64,000 nucleotides of DNA. Source: Candidatus Obscuribacter phosphatis (GTDB taxonomy: Bacteria > Cyanobacteriota > Vampirovibrionia > Obscuribacterales > Obscuribacteraceae). The notes under the pieces were generated by a model. That model saw only the letters and a program-made list of their open reading frames with translations, had not been told where the DNA came from and did not search any database. The DNA lies in the NCBI GenBank assembly GCA_001899315.1, contig MOYA01000001.1:2022599-2086598 (forward strand), in the 5' to 3' direction. How positions within the stretch are numbered: position 1 is the stretch's first letter; every line of letters starts with the position of its first letter. Below, in pieces: positions 16,795 to 24,448 of this stretch. The position numbers and the translations under genes were made by a program.

Positions 16795-18079
16795 AGATTT
16801 CCTTGATTCCTCGATTTCCTCGATAAATACTATCGAAGACACCAAAACGCGCTCTTGGATCAAGCGCCTCTTTCAGCCGACCAAAATAATATGAATCTGC
16901 GCCTTGGTCTGAGGAAAAAACAAGCAGTCCGGAGAGGCGCAACTGAAAGACAAATCTATCGAAACTATAAATGCTGGACCCGACTTCTCTTTCATTTTGT
17001 CTATCTTTTTTGAAGACTGCAAAAAGAGCACCAAGAATTTGATCTATAGAAGAAAACAGGTCGAGCGCCCCATCTTTGACACTGTGGCTGCGAAGCAAGC
17101 CGGCGAGAGAAATAGTGAGACGACCGTGAGCCGGTCTGTAGCGAAAGGGGAGAGCACAACTTGCCAAAGCCTCGATAAACTTGGCAGCCAATTTGAGAGA
17201 ACAAAATAGGTCTAAGCGATCAAGCCAAGGACTATCGTAATCGGCAAAGAAAGTTTCTTCACTGAGCCCACTTGCTTGCACCGGCAAATCGGGCGGGGCA
17301 AGAGTCAAGACTTTAGCGCCTAGTTCATCGACATAGCTGCCAGGCCCATCAAATGACATAGCCAAGGCGCAATTTTCGTCTTGAGAAACAAGCTCAAGAG
17401 CACTAAAAGCAATGCCGGAAGAAAGAGCCTTTGCGGCAAAATCAAGCAAAGTCTTTGCCTGCTGCTGTTTTGACCGCGTATGCAGCAAGAAAAACCGCCT
17501 GGTTTGGGGCTTGGCAAAGAGTCTCAAGAAATAAGTGAGGGGCAAGCCAAAAAAGTGATTGCCGACAAAAAGCTTGGTGACATCATAGCCGGTGACATTC
17601 TTAACCACGCGCCCACCGCCTTTGACAAGCCTGCCATCGCCATCAAGAAAGCTCAGACCAAGCAAATTGGAGCGCAGGGCACCATAGCCGGTTTCAAGAA
17701 CGCCACCGTCCCCCAAGCGGAAAAGCTCTAATAAGGAAAGCGAAGCATAGGCGCTTGAAACAGGGAATATCTGCCCGGCCAGTTGCTCTTGCACAAAAGA
17801 CAAAGCTGTACCTGCTTGAAATTCAGCCACAAGATCTGAAACCACGTACTCGCATTGCCCGAAAAAAGCCGACATGTCTAAGCAGGCAAGATCGCGAGCG
17901 CCTCTTGTCTGGTCTGCTAAATACAATAAATCAGCTGCTAACTGAGAGTTATGGGGCAGCACCAATTGAGATGCTTGCAACAGCCGCACAAGCTCGACCA
18001 TGCCCACCGGGCGAAAACTGAGCGCCTCACTTTGTGGCGCTTTTGCAACCGCCGAGAAGAGAGTCGATATAGATGGCAT
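16781..18079 (-). CDS. glcE: Glycolate oxidase FAD-binding subunit (GlcE-like)
   Basis: A 432-residue FAD-linked oxidase subunit. The PCMH-type FAD-binding part includes AGTALSFVQEQLAG, a glycine-rich GYGALRSNLLG segment and GGRVVKNVTGYDVTKLFVG, a hallmark of GlcE. It pairs with GlcF downstream (14-base overlap); GlcD must be elsewhere. The N-terminal 60 residues are unlike standard GlcE and the protein is longer than the E. coli form (about 350). ATG 18079 is preferred to TTG 18148, because the latter would abut the divergent csaB start and leave no room for either promoter. Confidence 0.82.
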   Translation of the reverse strand: MPSISTLFSAVAKAPQSEALSFRPVGMVELVRLLQASQLVLPHNSQLAADLLYLADQTRGARDLACLDMSAFFGQCEYVVSDLVAEFQAGTALSFVQEQLAGQIFPVSSAYASLSLLELFRLGDGGVLETGYGALRSNLLGLSFLDGDGRLVKGGGRVVKNVTGYDVTKLFVGNHFFGLPLTYFLRLFAKPQTRRFFLLHTRSKQQQAKTLLDFAAKALSSGIAFSALELVSQDENCALAMSFDGPGSYVDELGAKVLTLAPPDLPVQASGLSEETFFADYDSPWLDRLDLFCSLKLAAKFIEALASCALPFRYRPAHGRLTISLAGLLRSHSVKDGALDLFSSIDQILGALFAVFKKDRQNEREVGSSIYSFDRFVFQLRLSGLLVFSSDQGADSYYFGRLKEALDPRARFGVFDSIYRGNRGIKEIYEQY

Positions 18080-18148
18080 ATATTCCACTTTGAAAAACTT
18101 GCCTTCTGCTTGGGCGAAATTGCCTGGGCAACTGATAATATAACGCAA

Positions 18149-19237
18149 ATGAAGGTTTCAGGCACTCGCAATAAAATTGTCGTATCGGGCTACTATGGCT
18201 TCGATAATCTTGGCGACGAGGCAATACTAGAAGTTCTTACCTCTGAACTCAAAGAATTTTCAGATCCCCAAAATATTGTCGTACTCTCGCAAGACCCGGA
18301 AACCACGAAAAACCGTTATGGCGTTGATGCCATAAACCGTTGGCGACTGACTGAGATAGCCGCCCAGCTTAGACAAGCCCGACTATTTGTCAGTGGAGGC
18401 GGTGGACTTTTCCAAGATACCGAATCGGTCAAGTCTGTCATCTACTACGGCGGACTCATTTCGCTTGCCACTGCCTGCGGTGCAGCGACTTTTATTTACG
18501 CCCAGGGACTGGGCCCCCTTAAGACCGCACTGGGAAAGTTGATTACCAGACTAGCCTTGGCTCAGCCCGCGCTCATTGCAGTAAGAGACTCAAAATCGCT
18601 GGCCTTATTGCAAGAATGGCGCTTGCCGGCTCATGAAACCGGCGACCCGGTTTGGTTGATGGAGCCGAGCACCTTGCCGCCCAGCATTACCGAAAAACTG
18701 AAAGCACAGCAAGGAAAAATTTTAGCCCTCTCTTTGCGCAAACTAGAGAAGTTTGGGGAAGGACAGATTCGCCTGCTCGCCAAAAGTCTAAGCAAGACAT
18801 TTGGCGGCGACTATACACTCCTGGCTCTGCCTTTGCAAAAAAATCAAGATCTAGAACCTTTGGCGGTTTTTACCGATGAATGGCTCAAGCTTGGGGGCAA
18901 GGACCTCCCACTAGATTTCACATTGATTGAAAAGCCAAGCCAGTGGCTAGCTCTCATCGCCCAGGCTGATTTTCTAGTAGGCATGAGGCTGCATTCTCTT
19001 ATCATGGCGCTCTCTCAAAATGTACCGGTGGCTGGTTTAGCCTATGACCCCAAAGTAACGCATGTGCTTGAGGAATTCGAAGCTCTTTCGCTACCTCTGC
19101 AGACAGAAAAAGAAAGTGACTACGCCATAGACCTTCAGAATTATATAAATCAGTCAAAATCAGCAAATCATCTGCTCAGGATGAGACAGGCGGCTTGTCA
19201 GAACAAGGCGCTTCTGGCTAAAATTCTCTCCGATTGA
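18149..19237 (+). CDS. csaB: CsaB-family polysaccharide pyruvyl transferase
   Basis: CsaB enzymes add a ketal-linked pyruvyl group to cell-wall polysaccharide, which can anchor S-layer-homology proteins. The 362-residue product starts with SGYYGFDNLGDEAIL, the diagnostic motif of the family, and has the glycine-rich VSGGGGLFQD and the late GMRLHSLI segment. Cyanobacteria and Firmicutes carry orthologues. ATG 18149 is taken as start; the open frame back to 17951 overlaps glcE. It heads a close run with the TagA-like glycosyltransferase (10-base gap) and mini-RNase III. No SLH-domain protein is visible in the window. Confidence 0.88.
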   Translation: MKVSGTRNKIVVSGYYGFDNLGDEAILEVLTSELKEFSDPQNIVVLSQDPETTKNRYGVDAINRWRLTEIAAQLRQARLFVSGGGGLFQDTESVKSVIYYGGLISLATACGAATFIYAQGLGPLKTALGKLITRLALAQPALIAVRDSKSLALLQEWRLPAHETGDPVWLMEPSTLPPSITEKLKAQQGKILALSLRKLEKFGEGQIRLLAKSLSKTFGGDYTLLALPLQKNQDLEPLAVFTDEWLKLGGKDLPLDFTLIEKPSQWLALIAQADFLVGMRLHSLIMALSQNVPVAGLAYDPKVTHVLEEFEALSLPLQTEKESDYAIDLQNYINQSKSANHLLRMRQAACQNKALLAKILSD

Positions 19238-19247
19238 GGCAAGTAAA

Positions 19248-20087
19248 TTGAACAACTTAAGTGCACAAAATCTGCAAAATCGCGGCGTAGCCAGAGCCTA
19301 TGTCTTAGGCTACCCGGTCGACATAGTCTCTATGGTAGATGCCCTCAATCTGATTGGCGAGTTTTGGCAAAACCATAAGCCCATGCATGTTGTCACACTC
19401 AATGCCGAAATGACCATGCAGTCGCTTAGCAATAACGAACTTGGCCAAATCATCGAGAAGGCCGATTTAGTTGTCCCAGACGGCGCCGGAGTAATTTTAG
19501 CCTTACGCGCTCGCGGGGCAGAATTTGAAAAGGTCAGCCGTTTGCCGGGTATCGAACTGGCAGCAAACACACTTGAAACAGCAAACAGATTAGGCAAGAA
19601 AGTTGCACTTCTGGGTGGAAAACCCGAAGTGATGGAGAACCTGATCAAAGTTGTGAAAGAGAAATATCCAGGTATCAAGCTGACAGCAGCAATCAATGGC
19701 TACTTCAAAGAAGAGGAAGAAGCCAAAGTTGTGGAAGAACTGGCAGCAGAGAGTCCTGATTTGCTTCTGGTCGCGCTTGGAGTACCAAGGCAGGAATATT
19801 TCATCCATAAGCATCGCCCTAAGTTTCCCAACACAGTCATGATTGGTGTCGGCGGTTCTTTCGACGTCTGGACCGGCTATGTACAAAGAGCGCCGGAAAC
19901 CTATCAGAAATTACACCTAGAGTGGCTCTATCGTCTTATCAAAGAACCATGGCGCTTCAAAAGAATGGCTGGTACCCTGCCCAAGTTTGCCGTAAGCTCG
20001 TTACTTGAAAGCCTTTCAGGCAAGATGAAAGCCACTATTGCCCGGAATCCCTTACAAGAGGCGCTGGAAGCCGAAGCGCGGAAGTAA
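19248..20087 (+). CDS. WecG/TagA/CpsF-family glycosyltransferase
   Basis: The 279-residue enzyme belongs to the GT26 family, which transfers N-acetyl-mannosamine(uronic acid)-type sugars onto undecaprenyl-linked intermediates. It shows the family blocks HVVTLNAEM near residue 45, KADLVVPDGAGVILALR (about 68-84), ALLGGKPEVMENL, and VALGVPRQEYFI with GVGGSFDVWTG. Adjacent csaB supports a role in cell-wall polysaccharide assembly, with csaB adding the pyruvyl group. Start is TTG 19248, with GAGG eight bases upstream; no in-frame ATG lies near. The exact sugar and acceptor cannot be deduced. Confidence 0.88.
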   Translation: MNNLSAQNLQNRGVARAYVLGYPVDIVSMVDALNLIGEFWQNHKPMHVVTLNAEMTMQSLSNNELGQIIEKADLVVPDGAGVILALRARGAEFEKVSRLPGIELAANTLETANRLGKKVALLGGKPEVMENLIKVVKEKYPGIKLTAAINGYFKEEEEAKVVEELAAESPDLLLVALGVPRQEYFIHKHRPKFPNTVMIGVGGSFDVWTGYVQRAPETYQKLHLEWLYRLIKEPWRFKRMAGTLPKFAVSSLLESLSGKMKATIARNPLQEALEAEARK

Positions 20088-20093
20088 GTCATT

Positions 20094-20498
20094 ATGCTCT
20101 TCGATCTCAGTTTTATGCCCGACTTGGCACAAGAAGAAAGACAGAGAGCGGTGAAGGAGCTCGACTTGAGAAGTCTGGCCCATCTTGGTGACGCTGTTTT
20201 TGAACTCTATGAAAGACAGCGTCAAATTTTAGAACAAAGCACTGTGCGCAAATTGCACGACAAAGTTGTGGGCAGGGTTAATTCAAAAGAGCAAGCAAGA
20301 CTGCTTTTGGCACTAAAGCCACACCTGACAGAGGAAGAAAACGATATCGTCCGCCGTGCCCGCAATCTCAAGGCCGGCATAAGACGAAATGTCGAACAAG
20401 CCACTCTGCGCCAAGCCACGGCTTTTGAAGCCCTGATAGGCTTCCTTTACCTGACCGATGAGACCAGGCTAAGGCTCTTGCTCGATATGACAACTTAA
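20094..20498 (+). CDS. mrnC: Mini-ribonuclease III
   Basis: A 134-residue RNase III catalytic domain without a double-stranded-RNA-binding domain. Family signatures are LAHLGDAVFELY with catalytic D33, the VNSKEQARLL segment, RRARNLKAG and the second acidic site in ATAFEALIGFLYL. In Bacillus the enzyme matures 23S rRNA ends; cyanobacteria also carry it. It starts six bases after the TagA-like gene and is the last gene of that run. In Firmicutes mrnC follows cysS, so the context here is different. Confidence 0.88.
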   Translation: MLFDLSFMPDLAQEERQRAVKELDLRSLAHLGDAVFELYERQRQILEQSTVRKLHDKVVGRVNSKEQARLLLALKPHLTEEENDIVRRARNLKAGIRRNVEQATLRQATAFEALIGFLYLTDETRLRLLLDMTT

Positions 20499-20628
20499 GT
20501 GGACTAAATCTTAAGAGTAGGTTGTAATGCACCGAGCACCGACTAACTGGTGTTAACTTTACGACAGGGGCGCTAATTCAGCGTCCGCGCGACTTACTGA
20601 AAGCCCTCATTATTTAGAATAGATAAAG

Positions 20629-21738
20629 ATGTCTCTTCAAACCGAAGAAATCTACCGCACGCTCCTGCTCTATTCGGCCGACGCCGTAATAGTCACAGAC
20701 TGCGCCGGCACAATTACCACCACTAATCCATCTTTTGCCAAACTGGTGGGTGCCGCTGTCGAAGAACTTATCGGCACAAGTCTGGCTAATCTAGTAGTAG
20801 CAGATTGGGAACACGCCGAAGAGAAAACAATCGGTCAAAATATAAATGCTGACAATAGTGAGGCAGAGTCGGCAGGCGACACCCAAGCCGTCACTATATT
20901 GAGTCGCACCGGTTCCGAGCTGATCATGCCCGCAGCCCGCTTTCCTCTCTTCAATCAAAAGAGCGGAAAACCAGATGGTCATTTGACCATCATTTATGTT
21001 ATTCAAGCCAATTCCTTGCAACAAGCCCAAACCGAATTCGTCAGCACGGTTTCGCACGAGTTACGTACGCCGCTCACCAGTATCAAAGGCTTTGCCGACA
21101 CCATATTGAGGGCCGGCGACCGCCTCGACAGCTCGCAGCAGAGACGCTATGTCGGCATCATCAAAGACCAGGCCGATAGGCTCACCAGGCTGGTGGAAGA
21201 TCTACTAGCCGTATCAAGGCTGGAGTCGAAGAAACTGCAACTAACAATTAGAGCTCTAGACTTAAAAGAAGCAATCGAAAGGGTGCAGCAAAACCTGGCT
21301 GATAAAGCCAAGAAGCACACCGTGATACTACAGATACCACCAGGGCTGACACCAGTCTGGGCCGATGCCGACCGGCTCGAACAAATTCTCACCAATCTTA
21401 TCGACAATGCCATCAAGTATTCGCAAGCCGGCACCACGGTAACGATCACAGCCAAAGGCATACAAGATACACCAGAGATGGTCGAATTCAGCGTCTGCGA
21501 TCAAGGTGTAGGCATACCGGAAGAGCACCTCCCTCAAGTCTTTTCAAAGTTCGGCAGACTAGATAACCCACTGGTTAGACAGACAGAAGGCACAGGCTTG
21601 GGACTCTATATCACCCGCTCTCTGGTGCTTGCCTTAGGCGGACAAATCACTGTAGAGAGTGTACCTGGTTCCACCACATTTACAGTCAAGCTACCCGCAG
21701 CCACCCCCGAACAACAAGCAGCCCGAGGCAGAGGTTAA
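20629..21738 (+). CDS. PAS-domain histidine kinase
   Basis: A soluble 369-residue sensor kinase. PAS domain about 8-125; HisKA with H143 in VSTVSHELRTPLTSIKGF; ATPase domain with N box NLIDNAIKY, G1 CDQGVGIPEEHLP and G2 TEGTGLGLYITR. No transmembrane segment is visible, so the signal is cytoplasmic. One base separates its stop from the ATG of the REC-GGDEF-REC protein, so they are almost certainly a pair, yet that partner lacks a usable phosphoacceptor aspartate. The true phosphorylation target is therefore uncertain. A 130-base gap precedes it. Confidence 0.88.
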   Translation: MSLQTEEIYRTLLLYSADAVIVTDCAGTITTTNPSFAKLVGAAVEELIGTSLANLVVADWEHAEEKTIGQNINADNSEAESAGDTQAVTILSRTGSELIMPAARFPLFNQKSGKPDGHLTIIYVIQANSLQQAQTEFVSTVSHELRTPLTSIKGFADTILRAGDRLDSSQQRRYVGIIKDQADRLTRLVEDLLAVSRLESKKLQLTIRALDLKEAIERVQQNLADKAKKHTVILQIPPGLTPVWADADRLEQILTNLIDNAIKYSQAGTTVTITAKGIQDTPEMVEFSVCDQGVGIPEEHLPQVFSKFGRLDNPLVRQTEGTGLGLYITRSLVLALGGQITVESVPGSTTFTVKLPAATPEQQAARGRG

Positions 21739-21739
21739 T

Positions 21740-23131
21740 ATGCTTTTGCCCACACCGGTGATCTTGATTATCAACCAGCCCAGACAGGCTGCCGAGTTTT
21801 CACAAGTTCTAGAAAAGACCGGTGCTAAAGTTCATGCCGCCACATCCTTCGAAGAGGCGAACGAACTGCTTTCCTTTCTACACCCAGACATTATAATCTT
21901 GCCCAACCAGCTGGAAGGCAGCGAAGGCGGTGATGGTCGACTTTATTGCCAACAGGTGAGAGCCACATTAGCGCCACCACGGCCGGTGCTGGTCTTGCTG
22001 CATCCATCTACCGATGTCACCGAAAGAATCAACGCCTTTCGCTATGGCGCCGACGATGTGCTTGGTGATCCTATCGACAAAAACGAGCTGGCAATCAGGG
22101 TTCTTGCCCACCTCAGGCGCAGGCAGGAAGAATTTTCACACCAACTGACACAATTGCCGGGTCCAAACCAGATAAGAAGGATGCTCGAACAATGTCTTTA
22201 TAGCGATAGACATTGGGCGGCTATTTCTATCGACCTCAATAAAATCAGGGTCTATAACGAAACCTATGGAGACCTAGCAGGTGATCAGCTGATCAAAGCC
22301 TTGGCAGCGATTCTCACTGATATAGCCGACGACAACGAATTTGTTGGTCATATCGAAGCCGATGATTTCTTGATGGTGACCAGACCTGAATTAGCCGAAA
22401 AGAAAGCTGAACTAATTTGTAGACAATTCGACAGCATCAGTTCCCGCTTCTATCCTAAGGGCGATATAGAAAGGGGTTACCTGATCTCGACCGGGCGAGG
22501 TGGTATTCGCCGAAGAGTTCCGTTAATTTCCATCGCCTGCGGTATCGTCAGCAGTACCACACGCAAGTTTCAATCATATGTCGATGTGCTCACTACGGCC
22601 AGAGACTATCGCTATCTGGCCAAGCAAAAGCAAGGCAGCTGCTGGATCTCAGAAAAGAATGCCGACGAAGTCCCTTATCCGCTGCCGGTGGGTCAAGATG
22701 CCCAGAGCGGTAATGCCGGGTCTGAACAAAACGAACAAGAATTTTGCGAGCGCACGACTCGTATCTTGGTTGTGGAACCAGATGGAGCCATGGCCTGTCT
22801 CTTGCAAGAGACCCTCGCCCTAGAAGGCTATACAGTACAAGTGACCAGCTCGGCCGATGATGCCCTGGAATTGGCCCGCTACGAGCCGCATCCAGACCTG
22901 ATTTTGCTTGAATCAAATCTGACTGGGCGCAAACTGGACGGCTGGAAGCTCTGCCGCGAGCTAAAGTCGGATGAAGAACTTTCCAAAATCTGGATTGTTA
23001 TGGCGACATCTCATCCTGACCAGTCACTCGCCCTAGAGGCGGGCGCCGACCTTTACCTGCCCAAGCCCTTCGACATGCCGTCTTTACTTAGCGAAGTCAG
23101 CCTTTTGTTGCGTTCACGCTTCAGTTTCTAA
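21740..23131 (+). CDS. Degenerate REC-GGDEF-REC signalling protein
   Basis: A 463-residue protein with three signalling domains, each missing catalytic residues. First receiver (about 5-125): phosphoacceptor position is P55 in IIILPNQ, and the conserved lysine is D110. GGDEF-like domain (about 140-305): the fold block DLNKIRVYNETYGDLAGDQL is clear, but the active-site loop reads EADDF (206-210) instead of GGDEF, so diguanylate cyclase activity is unlikely. Second receiver (about 340-460): acceptor is E391 in LILLESNL, a built-in phosphomimetic, with K442 kept. It probably acts as a binding or scaffold protein for the kinase encoded one base upstream. Start ATG 21740 lies just after the kinase stop. 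Confidence 0.82.
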   Translation: MLLPTPVILIINQPRQAAEFSQVLEKTGAKVHAATSFEEANELLSFLHPDIIILPNQLEGSEGGDGRLYCQQVRATLAPPRPVLVLLHPSTDVTERINAFRYGADDVLGDPIDKNELAIRVLAHLRRRQEEFSHQLTQLPGPNQIRRMLEQCLYSDRHWAAISIDLNKIRVYNETYGDLAGDQLIKALAAILTDIADDNEFVGHIEADDFLMVTRPELAEKKAELICRQFDSISSRFYPKGDIERGYLISTGRGGIRRRVPLISIACGIVSSTTRKFQSYVDVLTTARDYRYLAKQKQGSCWISEKNADEVPYPLPVGQDAQSGNAGSEQNEQEFCERTTRILVVEPDGAMACLLQETLALEGYTVQVTSSADDALELARYEPHPDLILLESNLTGRKLDGWKLCRELKSDEELSKIWIVMATSHPDQSLALEAGADLYLPKPFDMPSLLSEVSLLLRSRFSF

Positions 23132-23145
23132 AGCAGCACCAAGCA

Positions 23146-23739
23146 CTAACCTAGTTGTTCGATAATCCAACGAGCCGCTTCTACTATTGAGCCGGCTTGA
23201 AAATCGGGCTGAACCTGCCACTGATAAGTGCCCGCCAAGACCTCTTTACCATAGCCGGTCTCGACCAGAATTCCTTTAGCCCCGCAGTTATGAGCTAACT
23301 CCACATCGGTAGCTTTATCGCCGACGACAAAAGCCCGGCTTCTATCAAGCTCTTCATTTTCAAGAAAGGCTTTCTCGACTAACCCTGGTGCAGGTTTACG
23401 ACAATTACACTCGATATTGTAAGGACTAACCGTGCCGCCTTCCTGCGCACTTAAATGGGGGCAATAATAGACGGCATCTAGTTTGGCACCATGACCGGCC
23501 AAAAGCTGGACCAAGCGTTGGTTGAGGTCCAAAATATGCGACTCGAGATAATAGCCCCGAGCCGCGCCAGTCTGATTGGTAGTCAAAACGCAGGCTATGC
23601 CGGCTTCATTCATAAGCCGCACCGCATCACCGGCGCCCTCAATCAGGTTCAAATTACTCAAGTCTCGAATATAGCCCGCCTCTACATTGAGAGTACCGTC
23701 TCGATCAAGAAAGACAACGGGTCTTTTGGGAAGGGCCAA
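23146..23739 (-). CDS. gmhB: HAD-family heptose-bisphosphate phosphatase (GmhB-like)
   Basis: GmhB removes the C7 phosphate from D-glycero-manno-heptose 1,7-bisphosphate on the way to ADP- or GDP-heptose. The protein has HAD motif I VVFLDRDGTLN, motif II TTNQTG, the zinc-binding YYCPH...NCRKP loop and motif IV VVGDKATDVELA. I take TTG 23739 as start: GGAGGA stands just before it and the 197-residue product matches the family length. ATG 23829 would add 30 residues with a hydrophobic stretch (PWALALAWVYWLF); that form is possible but has no clear Shine-Dalgarno. Histidinol-phosphate phosphatases are close relatives. No other heptose genes are visible. Confidence 0.85.
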   Translation of the reverse strand: MALPKRPVVFLDRDGTLNVEAGYIRDLSNLNLIEGAGDAVRLMNEAGIACVLTTNQTGAARGYYLESHILDLNQRLVQLLAGHGAKLDAVYYCPHLSAQEGGTVSPYNIECNCRKPAPGLVEKAFLENEELDRSRAFVVGDKATDVELAHNCGAKGILVETGYGKEVLAGTYQWQVQPDFQAGSIVEAARWIIEQLG

Positions 23740-23925
23740 GGTTCCTCCAATAAATTCAGACAACGCCTTAGAGAATAACCAATAAACCCAAGCCAGAGCA
23801 AGAGCCCAGGGACGGAAGCCTGCACGCATACGGTATATGCACTTTAAATATAAACAACGGCAAATAGTACTATCAGGCTACGCAGGATATGTTACGATGG
23901 TCTGTAGTGGTAAGGAAATTAAGTG

Positions 23926-24327
23926 ATGAGATTACAAGACGAAAACGCATCTTTCCGCATCAATCAAAGCGGTCTTCAAAAGTTTCTAGGCGACCTCGAG
24001 TGTGAAATCATGGAATTAGTCTGGAAATTGGCAAACCCTACTACAACTGTCAGAGATGTCTTTGACGCCCTCAAGGTGAAGAGAGACATTGCCTACACTA
24101 CTGTTATGACCACAATGGTTCGTCTCTCTGAAAAAGAACTGCTCAAGATTGTGGACAAGGCTGGACTGGCCAATGTCTATGTACCTCGCTATAACCGCGA
24201 GCAATTTGTCGAAGAAGCCATCAAACAGATTATGCGCAGCCTCTCAGACGAATATCCTCGCGAAGTCTTGAACTTCATGGAAGCCAACGAAGCGCGCATA
24301 ACTAAGAAGGCAAGCAAGCGTCGCTAA
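23926..24327 (+). CDS. BlaI/MecI/CopY-family winged-helix repressor
   Basis: A 133-residue regulator. Residues about 18-90 follow the BlaI winged-helix pattern: LGDLECEIMELVWKL, TVRDVFDAL, AYTTVMTTMVRLSEKELL, with the turn between the recognition helix and wing clear. A helical C-terminal part (about 95-133) would dimerise; it ends in a basic tail KKASKRR. BlaI-type repressors bind inverted repeats and are usually inactivated by a BlaR/MecR membrane protease. No such protease is adjacent; the nearest M50-type protease is at 40890. ATG 23926 follows AAGGA; GTG 23923 is equally possible. It may regulate itself or the divergent gmhB. Confidence 0.85.
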   Translation: MRLQDENASFRINQSGLQKFLGDLECEIMELVWKLANPTTTVRDVFDALKVKRDIAYTTVMTTMVRLSEKELLKIVDKAGLANVYVPRYNREQFVEEAIKQIMRSLSDEYPREVLNFMEANEARITKKASKRR

Positions 24328-24363
24328 GTTAAAGTCGCTGAGTCAACTAAAAACTAAAAGGAA

Positions 24364-24429
24364 AGGACCGCTCCCATTAATCTTCGGAGCGGTCCTAAAA
24401 CTAAAGAGGGAGGCATTGCCTCCCTCTTT
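24364..24429 (-). terminator. Two tandem hairpins between the converging repressor and secretin genes
   Basis: Hairpin one is AAAGAGGGAGGC/GCCTCCCTCTTT (24403-24414 with 24418-24429). Hairpin two is AGGACCGCTCC/GGAGCGGTCCT (24364-24374 with 24386-24396), followed on the minus strand by a T-rich tract. They should terminate the secretin transcript and could also stop the repressor transcript. Confidence 0.75.
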
Positions 24430-24448
24430 ATCATTACTTGACCCGTTC

